A stretch of DNA of 64,000 nt, taken from positions 1,178,001 through 1,242,000 of the forward strand of contig NZ_WIRE01000001.1 in the NCBI RefSeq assembly GCF_009601165.1, in the 5' to 3' direction. The DNA is from Alcanivorax sediminis (lineage in GTDB: Bacteria > Pseudomonadota > Gammaproteobacteria > Pseudomonadales > Alcanivoracaceae). Positions 25,871 to 33,953 of this stretch are shown here, in pieces. The first letter of the stretch is position 1; the number at the start of each line of letters is the position of its first letter. The notes under the pieces were generated by a model. It was not told the DNA's origin. It made no database searches and worked only from the letters and a program-made list of their open reading frames with translations. Made by a program: the position numbers and the translations under genes.

Positions 25871-25898
25871 GGCATAAGAGGGAGAGAACTTCGGTGGA

Positions 25899-26891
25899 TC
25901 AATCCCGCGGCGCGTAATCGAATACGTCGGAGTGGATATTTTCCGCAGGCACGCCTTCTTCCACCAGCGCATCGAACACCGCCCAGGCCATGGGTGGAGA
26001 GCCGCCAAGGAAGAACAGAGGGAGCGCCGGTTCGCTCAGGGCGGCGAGGGCGGCTTCGTGTACGAGGCCTTGCTGATGATCAGGGTGCTGCATATCGGAC
26101 AGCGCGGTGGTGGCTTCGAAATCCTTCAGCTGGCGGGTCCAGTCACGCAATGGATCAGTCAGATAGAGGTCTTCGGCGACACGGGCTCCCCAGAACAGGC
26201 GAGTTGGCTGCTGAAAATCCAGCTCTATCAAGCGCTCGATCATGGCCTTCACCGGGGCAAAGCCGGTGGAGCCACAGATGAACCACACCGGTTGCGCCGG
26301 TGCTTCATCGATAAAACGAATGCCGGCGGGGAGCGTCACGCTGATGGTGCTGTCGGTGGTCAGGCTGGCCATGATGTCCTGGGCGGCACTGTTATCGTCG
26401 CCATGACGGACATGCAGCTCCATTTGCCTGCCCTGGCAGGCATTGGCAATGGAGAACGGATAGCACTCGCCATGCAGGTTGAGCATCAGATACTGGCCTG
26501 CATGCCAACGGATGCGCTTGCCTGCGGGCAGGGTCAGCCACACACGACTGACGTCGTGGTTGAGGGATTCAATTTTGCCAATCTGGCAGTTCAGGGTGTG
26601 CACCGGTAATTCGCCGGGAGCCGTCACATCGGACACGCTAATCTCGCAATCGCTCAAGGGCTGGGCAATGCAGTATAGCACCTGGCCACTGCCGGCTTCG
26701 CCCGCATGAATGGTGTGGTTTTTTTGCTGAACGTGACCGGTTGTCAGTGCGCCTGTGCAGCGCAGGCAATTGCCGTTACGGCAGGCCATGGGAAAGCTGA
26801 AGCCGGCCAGCTGGCCGGCGTCAATAATCTTCTGGTCTTCACGGCAGGGGAAAGTGCCCTTGCCGTTGACGGTGATGGTGTAGGTCGTCAT
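25899..26891 (-). CDS. Ferredoxin-type [2Fe-2S] NAD(P)H flavin reductase
   Basis: The 330-residue protein joins a plant-type ferredoxin domain to a ferredoxin-reductase module. The N-terminal cluster has Cys37, Cys42 and Cys45 (CRNGNCLRC) plus a fourth cysteine in VLYCIAQ. The FAD domain shows YPFSIAN (RxYS-like) and the NAD(P) domain shows FICGSTGFAPVKAMIE. This layout matches electron-transfer partners of oxygenases and the protein often labelled CDP-6-deoxyglucoseen reductase in Pseudomonas. No oxygenase lies beside it, so its partner is unknown. Confidence 0.8.
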   Translation of the reverse strand: MTTYTITVNGKGTFPCREDQKIIDAGQLAGFSFPMACRNGNCLRCTGALTTGHVQQKNHTIHAGEAGSGQVLYCIAQPLSDCEISVSDVTAPGELPVHTLNCQIGKIESLNHDVSRVWLTLPAGKRIRWHAGQYLMLNLHGECYPFSIANACQGRQMELHVRHGDDNSAAQDIMASLTTDSTISVTLPAGIRFIDEAPAQPVWFICGSTGFAPVKAMIERLIELDFQQPTRLFWGARVAEDLYLTDPLRDWTRQLKDFEATTALSDMQHPDHQQGLVHEAALAALSEPALPLFFLGGSPPMAWAVFDALVEEGVPAENIHSDVFDYAPRD

Positions 26892-26900
26892 CAGGGGAGA

Positions 26901-26995
26901 GACGCGAGTTTCGAGTTACGAGTCGCGAAAAGCAAAAAGGTTAGTGTGACTTCAGGGTTTTGCCCTTCGAAACTCGTTCCTCGCAACTCGAAACG
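26901..26995. repeat. Family A heptamer inverted repeat (A6)
   Basis: Left units include GAGTTTC, GAGTTAC, GAGTCGC and lead into AAAAGCAAAAAGG. Right units after GGGTTTTGCCCTTC are GAAACTC, GTTCCTC, GCAACTC, GAAACGG. It fills the gap between two minus-strand genes. Confidence 0.85.
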
Positions 26996-26999
26996 GTCT

Positions 27000-27386
27000 T
27001 TAACCACCAACGCCCACGAATAGCGCCACGATACAGCCCATGCCGAAGGCCCAGACCAGTGTGCGAGCGCTGGCCCAGTCGGCCACGTAGCAGATGGTGA
27101 ACATGACCCTGCTGAGGACAAATGCCAACGCAATACCATCGATGGTGCCCTGGGGAGAGGTTGCGGCCAGGTGGGCGATGATCACGGCAGCAGCAAAAGC
27201 CGGCGTGACTTCAAAACCATTTTGCTGCGCCCAGTGAGCACGCTTGCGGCTGCCTTCCAGGGTTTCCAGAAATTCACGCGGGTTGTGGTTTTGTTTGGGC
27301 CCAAAGCCACCCTGGAATTTGGCGATCCCGGTGGACAGGTAAGGCAGAAAGATGGCGGCAAGCACGCACCAGTAAGCAATGGTCAT
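27000..27386 (-). CDS. MAPEG family membrane protein
   Basis: The 128-residue protein has four hydrophobic segments and MAPEG-type features: NPREFLETLEGSRKRAHWAQQNGFE between helices 1 and 2, and SRVMFTICYVADWASARTLVW near the end. Eukaryotic members are glutathione-dependent eicosanoid enzymes; the bacterial role is not known. The start follows AGGAG with 6-base spacing. Confidence 0.85.
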   Translation of the reverse strand: MTIAYWCVLAAIFLPYLSTGIAKFQGGFGPKQNHNPREFLETLEGSRKRAHWAQQNGFEVTPAFAAAVIIAHLAATSPQGTIDGIALAFVLSRVMFTICYVADWASARTLVWAFGMGCIVALFVGVGG

Positions 27387-27435
27387 GGCGTTCTCCTGGG
27401 GATTATTGGAATAACAGAAGCCCATGAGAGCATGG

Positions 27436-27484
27436 CGACTGGCTCACAAGAGCGGTGGTCGCCATGCCCGCATGGGCTCCTACA
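27436..27484. repeat. Family E REP-like element, minus orientation (E5)
   Basis: On the minus strand GTAGGAGC is followed by CCATGCGGGCATGGCGACC, the same head-palindrome-GGCGA layout as other family E copies, with a matching CATGGCGAC segment about 30 bases on. Confidence 0.6.
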
Positions 27485-27486
27485 TA

Positions 27487-27512
27487 GACGCCGGATGCTG
27501 GCTCAGGCGTCG
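27487..27512. repeat. Family C heptamer remnant (C3)
   Basis: Two units (ACGCCGG, ATGCTGG) face a reversed GGCGTC. The remnant overlaps the last codons of the DsbA-like gene. Confidence 0.5.
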
Positions 27513-28825
27513 TCGTTCTGACGTGAGGTTGAGGCTAACAGGCTATGCTCGATGATCGCAAAGCGATCTTGTCCCCAGATCATGTCATCCTGAGTCAAAA
27601 AGGTGGGTACGCCCCAGCTGCCGGCCGCCATCATGGCGTTGCGGTTGTCTTCGGCGCGGTCACGCCAGCTGTCGTCATCCAGCCAGCGACGGGCCCGTTT
27701 CCAGTCCAGTCCGGCGGTTTCCACCAGAAACTTCAGGCCATTGTCGCTGGCCGCGTTGATGCCCTTGCTCCAGATGCCGGTGGCGGCAGCGCGGAGCCAC
27801 TCGCGCAGTCGGCCCTCCTTTTCCGCGAAAGGCCAGATGGCCATGCAGCGTTCTACACCGGCCCCCACTGGATCGCACACCCGGCCAAACGGAACCTGAT
27901 GCAGGCGCGCTTCCCGGGCCGCGTCCTTGAGAATGTAGAAGCGTTTTTCCTTCGGCACGCTCAAGCCTCGCATCACCATGGGCAACACCGGACGAATCTT
28001 CAGGTTCAACCCGTAGTGATCCGCCAGGGCATAGGCCCGTGACAGGGCGATATAGGAATAGGGGCTGCGGAACGAAAAAAACAGCACCAGCGGTTTGCCT
28101 TTCAGGGCGGGCTCGCTGCGGGTCAGCTGGGCACGCTTGGCTCGGCCATAGGGCAGCGGCCAGTCCTGGGTGCCCAGGCCGAGTTCATTGAGACGATGCC
28201 CGAGATGATCGAGGCGCTCCACGCTCCAGTACCACTCGCCTTCATAGAACAGGGTGCCAGTGAGATAGTGACCATCGCTGAGAAATTGATCGCGGCGCGC
28301 CTCCAGGGCCAGTTGGGCTTGATCGGAGGGCATCTGGCCATACTCGCTGAGCAGCATTTCCAGCTTTTTCAGATCATGCCGCCAGAGAGCATCGGCCAGT
28401 GCCGCGGCCAAGCTCCAGAACCGCTCATCTTTTTCGTGGTGCAACAGGCAGCGGGTAGCGGCCAGGCTCACTTCCCGCTGGGGCAGCTGCCAGTCGGCGG
28501 GAAAATCCAGACCGTGCAGTGCGGCCAGTTGGCGAGCGTCGCGGGGTGCCAGCTCAGCCAACATGTCGGCGGCCGGGTACATCTGCTGATCCAGATACAG
28601 CATGACCCGCGGGGTAATCTGGATGCCAAAGTGACGGGCAAAGCGCGGCAGCACCTGAGCCATGAGCACCGAGTAGGGGTCATCAATGCGGAAATAAAAG
28701 GTGGCCTGGTGGGGCTGGCGGCGCAGAACCCGACGCCATTCCAGCAAGCGGCGACGAAACTGTTGCAGGCTTTCGCTGGTAATCAGGCCCGCGAACAGGG
28801 GCATCAACTTGTGTTTGAGGCTCAT
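27503..28825 (-). CDS. Tandem DsbA-fold (HCCA isomerase-like) protein
   Basis: The 440-residue protein contains two thioredoxin/DsbA-fold units. The first begins QATFYFRIDDPYSVLMAQVL and the second LVLFFSFRSPYSYIALSRAY, both matching the strand-SPYS start of the 2-hydroxychromene-2-carboxylate isomerase/DsbA family. Neither has a CxxC, so they are not disulfide oxidases; the Ser/Asp-Pro-Tyr-Ser sites suggest glutathione-dependent chemistry or loss of it. The end WGVPTFL is the cis-proline motif of the second domain. GGAG sets the start at MSLKHKLMPLF. Confidence 0.75.
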   Translation of the reverse strand: MSLKHKLMPLFAGLITSESLQQFRRRLLEWRRVLRRQPHQATFYFRIDDPYSVLMAQVLPRFARHFGIQITPRVMLYLDQQMYPAADMLAELAPRDARQLAALHGLDFPADWQLPQREVSLAATRCLLHHEKDERFWSLAAALADALWRHDLKKLEMLLSEYGQMPSDQAQLALEARRDQFLSDGHYLTGTLFYEGEWYWSVERLDHLGHRLNELGLGTQDWPLPYGRAKRAQLTRSEPALKGKPLVLFFSFRSPYSYIALSRAYALADHYGLNLKIRPVLPMVMRGLSVPKEKRFYILKDAAREARLHQVPFGRVCDPVGAGVERCMAIWPFAEKEGRLREWLRAAATGIWSKGINAASDNGLKFLVETAGLDWKRARRWLDDDSWRDRAEDNRNAMMAAGSWGVPTFLTQDDMIWGQDRFAIIEHSLLASTSRQNDDA

Positions 28826-28918
28826 GCGATCGGAAGCTCCTTTGGCATGGGGCACGTTTATGGCCAGACTGAAGACTATACCCCAAGGCTTCCATGTGGT
28901 TCCGTGAAAAGGCGTAAA

Positions 28919-29017
28919 ACGCTCGACGCCGGACGCTGGACGGTAAAGGCGAAATCCCGCTCTGCCCCTCACGTTGATCTTTCTGCGTCTGGCATCGGGC
29001 GTCCGGGGTCAAGCATT
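28919..29017. repeat. Family C heptamer repeat, two inverted arms (C4)
   Basis: The left arm is ACGCTCG, ACGCCGG, ACGCTGG, ACGGTAA. The right arm is CTGCGTC, TGGCATC, GGGCGTC, CGGGGTC, AAGCATT. A 36-base centre separates the arms. It lies upstream of the DsbA-like gene and just beyond the ilvD terminator. Confidence 0.85.
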
Positions 29018-29024
29018 CCCGAGG

Positions 29025-29069
29025 CACAAAAAAAGGCGGGCCATAAAAATGGGCCCGCCTTTTTTGTGC
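29025..29069. terminator. Bidirectional terminator after ilvD
   Basis: AAAAAAAGGCGGGCC…GGGCCCGCCTTTTTT forms a long stem with A and T tracts on its sides. It lies 9 bp after the ilvD stop on the minus strand. Confidence 0.93.
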
Positions 29070-29077
29070 TCAGGGAA

Positions 29078-30925
29078 TTACTCCCCGATCTGGCTCAGAT
29101 CGCGCACTGCGCCTCGGTCGGCGCTGGTCGTCAGGGCCGCATAGGCTTTCAGGGCGGCGGAGATGCGGCGGGGGCGGATCTCCTTGGGCTTGAATGCCAG
29201 CTTGCCACGATTTTCCATGTGGGTCCGGCGGTGGGCCATCTCCTCGTCACTGATATCCAGCTTGATGGTGCGGTTGGGGATATCGATGGCAATGGTGTCG
29301 CCTTCTTCTACCAGTGCAATCGCGCCGCCTTCAGCGGCTTCCGGAGAGGCATGGCCAATGGACAGCCCGGAGGTGCCACCGGAGAAACGGCCATCGGTGA
29401 GCAGGGCGCAGCTCTTGCCCAGACCTTTGGATTTCAGGTAGCTGGTGGGGTAGAGCATTTCCTGCATACCGGGGCCCCCTTTCGGGCCTTCGTAGCGGAT
29501 CACCACCACATCGCCGGCCACGATCTGGTCACCGAGGATGGCGCGCACCGCGGAATCCTGGGATTCGAACACACGGGCACGACCCGTGAAGGTGAGGATG
29601 GAATCATCCACACCCGCGGTTTTTACGATGCAGCCGCGCTCGGCGATGTTGCCGTACAGTACGGCGAGGCCGCCATCTTTGCTGTAGGCATGCTCGTAAT
29701 TGCGGATACAGCCATTTTCGCGGTCATCATCGAGGCTGTCCCAGCGGGTGTCCTGGCTGAAGGCAGTCTGGGTGGGGATGCCGGCGGGGCCAGCGGTGTA
29801 CATTTTCTTCACCGCCTCATCGCTGGTGCGTACGATGTCGTAATGCTCCAGCGCATCGCCCATGGTAGCGGAGTGCACAGTGGGGCAGTCGCGGTGCAGC
29901 AGGCCGGCACGATCCAGCTCGCCGAGAATACCCATCACGCCACCAGCACGGTGCACGTCTTCCATGTGGTATTTCTGGGTGGCAGGGGCCACCTTGGACA
30001 GGCAAGGCACCTTGCGGCTCAGGCGGTCGATATCTTCCATGGTGAAGCCGATCTCGCCTTCCTGGGCGGCAGCCAACAGGTGCAATACCGTGTTGGTGGA
30101 ACCGCCCATGGCGATGTCCAGGCTCATGGCATTCTCGAACGCCTTGAACGAGGCCACGTTACGGGGCAGCACGGATTCGTCATCCTGTTCATAGTACTTG
30201 CGAGTGATGTCAACGATGCGACGGCCCGCTTCCAGGAACAGTTCACGGCGATCCGCATGGGTGGCCAGCAGGGAGCCGTTACCCGGCAGGGACAGGCCCA
30301 GGGCCTCAGTCAGGCAGTTCATGGAGTTGGCGGTGAACATGCCGGAGCAGGAACCACAGGTGGGGCACGCAGAACGCTCCACCTCGTTCACGGTTTCGTC
30401 GTCCACGCTGTCGTCGGCGGCCATGACCATGGCGTCCACCAGGTCCAGCTTGTGCTCGCCCACCTTGGTCTTGCCCGCTTCCATGGGGCCGCCGGACACA
30501 AAGATCACGGGGATATTCAGGCGCATGGAGGCCATCAGCATGCCGGGGGTGATCTTGTCACAGTTGGAGATGCAGACAATGGCATCGGCACAGTGGGCGT
30601 TCACCATGTATTCCACGGAATCGGCAATGATGTCGCGGCTCGGCAGGGAATAGAGCATGCCGTCATGGCCCATGGCGATGCCGTCGTCCACCGCAATGGT
30701 GTTGAACTCCTTGGCAATCCCGCCGGCTTTCTGGACTTCTTCCGCGACCAGCTGGCCCAGATCCTTCAGGTGCACGTGACCGGGCACAAACTGGGTGAAG
30801 GAATTGGCGATGGCAATAATCGGCTTGCCGAAATCACCGTCCTTCATGCCCGTGGCACGCCACAGGGCGCGGGCACCGGCCATGTTGCGGCCATGGGTGG
30901 TGGTACGGGAGCGATATTGCGGCAT
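29078..30925 (-). CDS. ilvD: Dihydroxy-acid dehydratase
   Basis: IlvD dehydrates dihydroxy acids to the 2-keto acids of valine, leucine and isoleucine. The 615-residue protein has the iron-sulfur ligand motifs [11 protein letters not shown] and [11 protein letters not shown] and the C-terminal [13 protein letters not shown] substrate loop. The start [19 protein letters not shown] matches the family; upstream in-frame Met codons do not. ilvE, the next enzyme for these amino acids, lies 11 kb away. Confidence 0.98.
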   Translation of the reverse strand: MPQYRSRTTTHGRNMAGARALWRATGMKDGDFGKPIIAIANSFTQFVPGHVHLKDLGQLVAEEVQKAGGIAKEFNTIAVDDGIAMGHDGMLYSLPSRDIIADSVEYMVNAHCADAIVCISNCDKITPGMLMASMRLNIPVIFVSGGPMEAGKTKVGEHKLDLVDAMVMAADDSVDDETVNEVERSACPTCGSCSGMFTANSMNCLTEALGLSLPGNGSLLATHADRRELFLEAGRRIVDITRKYYEQDDESVLPRNVASFKAFENAMSLDIAMGGSTNTVLHLLAAAQEGEIGFTMEDIDRLSRKVPCLSKVAPATQKYHMEDVHRAGGVMGILGELDRAGLLHRDCPTVHSATMGDALEHYDIVRTSDEAVKKMYTAGPAGIPTQTAFSQDTRWDSLDDDRENGCIRNYEHAYSKDGGLAVLYGNIAERGCIVKTAGVDDSILTFTGRARVFESQDSAVRAILGDQIVAGDVVVIRYEGPKGGPGMQEMLYPTSYLKSKGLGKSCALLTDGRFSGGTSGLSIGHASPEAAEGGAIALVEEGDTIAIDIPNRTIKLDISDEEMAHRRTHMENRGKLAFKPKEIRPRRISAALKAYAALTTSADRGAVRDLSQIGE

Positions 30926-31127
30926 GGGAACCTCGTTATGATCGATAACTGTGCAAAGGGGAGACATTGTAACCCACAGAGGGGGGTTCTCACAGGCGCC
31001 GGGCACCTATTGGGAGCGGGCTGATGTGTGGGAGATCCAGCTTGCTGGAGGAATGCTGAGTAGGCTTTGGCATCCTGCCTGTATACCTGCCAGTCGAGTT
31101 GAAATTTTTCACGCTGACAGCCGTGCT

Positions 31128-31358
31128 TGTCCTCGCCGCAACGTACCCAGACGAGCATAAAGTCCCAAAGGGGGAGCGGGCTCCCCCTTTGGACTCCCCG
31201 CCACCCCGACTCCGTTCGACCCGCTCCATGGGCACACTCCGGTACTCGCCCTGTGACAGACGCAAAAAAGACTCGTTCCGCTCAGACAGGTTTTTTGCTC
31301 TACGCCGTCACAGGGCTCCGTTCCTCGACTCACTCTAACGAGGAAGACGTCGTGCTGC
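31128..31358. repeat. Family F long repeat (F2)
   Basis: The core 31162-31358 is nearly identical to F1 at 10087. The palindrome CCAAAGGGGGAGC/GCTCCCCCTTTGG is perfect here. Further in, GCCCTGTGAC pairs with GTCACAGGGC, enclosing GCAAAAAA/TTTTTTGC, so on the minus strand this could fold as a long nested hairpin. It fills most of the 467-bp gap between ilvD and the AT-rich membrane gene; 30926-31127 holds the ilvD upstream region and no other clear feature. Confidence 0.88.
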
Positions 31359-31392
31359 TGGTGCCAAGAATGTCAAAAGTTCAATTTGAGCG

Positions 31393-32256
31393 TTAATCAA
31401 GATCTGTTTGATCCGAGGGAGCAAGCTCTGCACGAACGGTTTTCATTCTGGGTAGAGACTCTTTTGCTGATTTATCTGCAAAGCTGTATGCGAGGGAAGC
31501 CATGAACGCTATAACTATGACAATTACGAAAAAAATCCACGAATAGGAGATTAACGACCCTAGCTTACGAATGATTTCTTCTGATTTTTTTGGGAAAAAC
31601 TTCTGAATTAACCACTCAAAACCTGATATGAGCAAAGCGATAGCAAGAAAAACGGCCAAAATTAAGAAAATTATAATGATGAGTTTTCCAATGCCATATG
31701 CCAAGTTGGCATTAGTAATGTTTTCTTCATTGTCGAAGTTTTTTAACCCCTCAATTGTTCCTTCTAGCGAGGCTTGCTTGGGTTCGTTGCTGGCATAAAC
31801 AACTTGAGTCTTGAAGCCGTCGCCAGGCTCCATAATATCTGCGGAAACTATTAAGGAGTTGCTGTTTTCAGTGAAAATGACATCTGCATTTAGAATGTCT
31901 TGTCTGGTCTGCTCTATAACGAAAGCGCCGATAACTCTGGTCGAGTGAGGGTAATTGATTTTTAGTGGTTTTAGTATGTTGTTTTTCCTAATGGAACTGT
32001 TTCCATTGTTCCATATGGTTATTTCGTTGAGATAAATATTGCTTTCTATTTCTTTTCCTGTGCTGCTGGAAACTATTTTTATGCCGGGGTCGAAAAAACT
32101 TGTGTTCCCTGAAAAAATAGTATGATTTGGTCCTGCGATGAACGCGAGTTCCCTCGACTGTTTCGAGGCTGTATAGAAATATACTGACAGAATTATCCCA
32201 AGAAGGCCTACTATGGTTCCAAGGACTCCTAGGGCGTTATTCTTTAAATATTCCAT
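31393..32256 (-). CDS. Orphan AT-rich membrane protein
   Basis: I do not recognise this 287-residue protein. It has one N-terminal membrane segment (VLGTIVGLLGIILSVYFYTA), an extracytoplasmic beta-rich region of ~160 residues (NEITIWNNGNSSIRKNNI), and two membrane segments near residues 195-225 and 240-265. The layout resembles host-interaction or exclusion-type membrane proteins, but no motif supports a role. Base composition is clearly more AT-rich than its neighbours, which suggests transfer. It starts 12 bp after argA and is followed by family F. Confidence 0.7.
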   Translation of the reverse strand: MEYLKNNALGVLGTIVGLLGIILSVYFYTASKQSRELAFIAGPNHTIFSGNTSFFDPGIKIVSSSTGKEIESNIYLNEITIWNNGNSSIRKNNILKPLKINYPHSTRVIGAFVIEQTRQDILNADVIFTENSNSLIVSADIMEPGDGFKTQVVYASNEPKQASLEGTIEGLKNFDNEENITNANLAYGIGKLIIIIFLILAVFLAIALLISGFEWLIQKFFPKKSEEIIRKLGSLISYSWIFFVIVIVIAFMASLAYSFADKSAKESLPRMKTVRAELAPSDQTDLD

Positions 32257-32268
32257 TACCTTAATATC

Positions 32269-33588
32269 TCACAGCAACTTAACAAACACCTTCGAATTCC
32301 GCTGCCAGTTATACAGCGACTGCCGAGCTCCCGGCAGAGCTTCGACTCCAGCTGACTCAAACCCTTGCTGCTGGAACCAGTGGGCGGTGAGGGTGGTGAG
32401 CACGAACAGGCTTTGCAGGCCTTGTTCCCGTGCGCGCCGCTCCACATAGCCAAGCAGTTGTGCGCCGCGTTCGCCTTTGCGATAGCTGGGATGCACGGCC
32501 ACGCAGGCCAGTTCGCCGGTTTTGTCGTCCGGGAACGGGTAGAGGGCGGCGCAGGCGATGACCATGCCGTCCCGTTCGGTGATGGCGAAGCGGTGGATTT
32601 CGGTTTCCAGCAGTTCCCGCGAACGGCGTACCAAGGTGCCGTCGGCTTCCAGTGGTTCGATCAGTTCGAGAATGCCGCCCACGTCTTCGATGCGCGCTCC
32701 GCGCACGGTTTCATAGGTTTCCCGGGTGACCAGGGTGCCGCAGCCGTCGCGGGTGAATAGCTCCTTGATCAGGGCACCATCCACACTGGCGTCCAGCAAA
32801 TGGGCACGGCCCACGCCATTGCTGGCGGCGTGGCAGGCGGCGGTGAGCTGGCGGTCGATGTCGCTGTCCTGGAACAGGTCCTCGGCCAGCAGTTTGCCTG
32901 CATCCTGGGGAGACAGCTCGCGCAGCAGGTTGTCGTTGCCATCAGCGAGGCGCAAGCGGTTCCCCATCAGGATCAACTTGTCGGCCCCGAGGGCGATAGC
33001 GGCGGTGGAGGCCACTTCTTCGGCGTTGACATTGAACAGCTCCCCGGTGGGCGAGCAGCCCACGGGGGAGAGCAGGACCACGTTGCCGGCGGTATGCTGC
33101 TGGCGAATGGCGTCCACATCAATGCGCCGTACTTCGCCTGTGTGCTGGTAATCAAAGCCATTACGCACGCCCACCGGCTTGGCGACCACAAAGTTGCCAC
33201 TCACCAGCCGGATGCTGGCGTTGTGCATGGGGGAGTTGGCCAGCCCCATGGAGAACAGACCTTCCAGCTTCAGACGCAGGGCGCCCACCGCGGCCATGAC
33301 ACCATCCAGCGCGGCGGCATCGGTGATGCGCATGTGCTGCTCGAAGGTGGATTCAATGCCGGATTCGGCCAGCCGCGCGCTGATTTGCGGACGCGCACCA
33401 TGGACCAGCACCAGCTTGATGCCAAGGCTGTTGAGCAGGGCCAGGTCATGAATCAGGGTGGCCAGGGCAGGGCCATCCAGCAGTTCACCGGCCAGCATGA
33501 CCACAAAGGTTCGGCCACGATGCGCATTGATATATGGCGAGGAGTGACGGAACCAATGAACCTGATTGTCGGGTGTGGTGCTGGACAC
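32269..33588 (-). CDS. argA: Amino-acid N-acetyltransferase (N-acetylglutamate synthase)
   Basis: ArgA makes N-acetylglutamate, the first step of arginine synthesis. The 439-residue protein joins an amino-acid-kinase-like domain (residues ~1-290; VLVHGARPQI, VLLSPVGCSPTGE) to a GNAT domain (~295-439; ACVAVHPSYRKGERGAQLLG, LTTLTAHWFQQQGF). This is the classical ArgA architecture, feedback-controlled by arginine in related enzymes. I start at GTG (VSSTTPDNQVHWFRHSSPYI), preceded by AGGGA; upstream frame is unlike the family. Confidence 0.95.
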   Translation of the reverse strand: MSSTTPDNQVHWFRHSSPYINAHRGRTFVVMLAGELLDGPALATLIHDLALLNSLGIKLVLVHGARPQISARLAESGIESTFEQHMRITDAAALDGVMAAVGALRLKLEGLFSMGLANSPMHNASIRLVSGNFVVAKPVGVRNGFDYQHTGEVRRIDVDAIRQQHTAGNVVLLSPVGCSPTGELFNVNAEEVASTAAIALGADKLILMGNRLRLADGNDNLLRELSPQDAGKLLAEDLFQDSDIDRQLTAACHAASNGVGRAHLLDASVDGALIKELFTRDGCGTLVTRETYETVRGARIEDVGGILELIEPLEADGTLVRRSRELLETEIHRFAITERDGMVIACAALYPFPDDKTGELACVAVHPSYRKGERGAQLLGYVERRAREQGLQSLFVLTTLTAHWFQQQGFESAGVEALPGARQSLYNWQRNSKVFVKLL

Positions 33589-33682
33589 GGTGTTTTCCCT
33601 GAAGGTGCGGGGTAAGTGATTGATTGGCCAGTATAGCCAGTGGGGGCGTGCGTGCGCTAGCGGTCGGCTACGGAGTCGCTGT

Positions 33683-33865
33683 GGAACCTGCCTGGAGGCG
33701 AATGGGCGCAAGAAGGCCGGAGTCAAGTTTCGAGTTGCGAGTAACGAGTTTCGAAAGGCAAAACCTCGCTTTGTCTTTCAGGTTTTCGCAACTCGAAACT
33801 CGTACCTCGTCACTGGTCTTTTCGCTTGCAGGCATACCCTGAAGGGCACAGAGAGCTCCCACAAT
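33683..33865. repeat. Family E arms enclosing a family A element (E4 + A7)
   Basis: A family A element at 33724-33816 has left units GAGTTGC, GAGTAAC, GAGTTTC, then GAAAGGCAAAACC and GGTTTTCGC, and right units GAAACTC, GTACCTC, GTCACTG. It is flanked by degraded family E arms (GTGGAACCTGCCTGGAGGCGA on the left and, reversed, GTGGGAGC … TGCCTGCAAGCGA on the right). It lies in the 365-bp gap between pit and argA. Confidence 0.75.
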
Positions 33866-33891
33866 GGCGATGACGGAAGTTACGTCAAACA

Positions 33892-33917
33892 AAAACGCCG
33901 CCCGGAGGGCGGCGTTA
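33892..33917 (-). terminator. Rho-independent terminator of the pit operon
   Basis: On the minus strand AACGCCGCC…GGCGGCGTT is followed by TTT. It lies after pit, just beyond a family B array. Confidence 0.88.
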
Positions 33918-33950
33918 GCGTGTTGCTTGCTGCGTGATGCGTGCAACCTC
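33918..33950 (-). repeat. Family B heptamer array (B3)
   Basis: In the pit transcript the order is stop codon, ACGCATC, ACGCAGC, AAGCAAC, ACGCTAA, then the terminator stem. Phase is 7 bp throughout. Confidence 0.85.
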
Positions 33951-33953
33951 TCC

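Noticed and set aside
28196..31024. A 942-codon open frame on the plus strand across the DsbA-like gene and ilvD
   Set aside because: It is antisense to ilvD, which has clear iron-sulfur motifs; its translation is low-complexity His/Gly/Gln-rich, as expected for a shadow frame in high-GC DNA.
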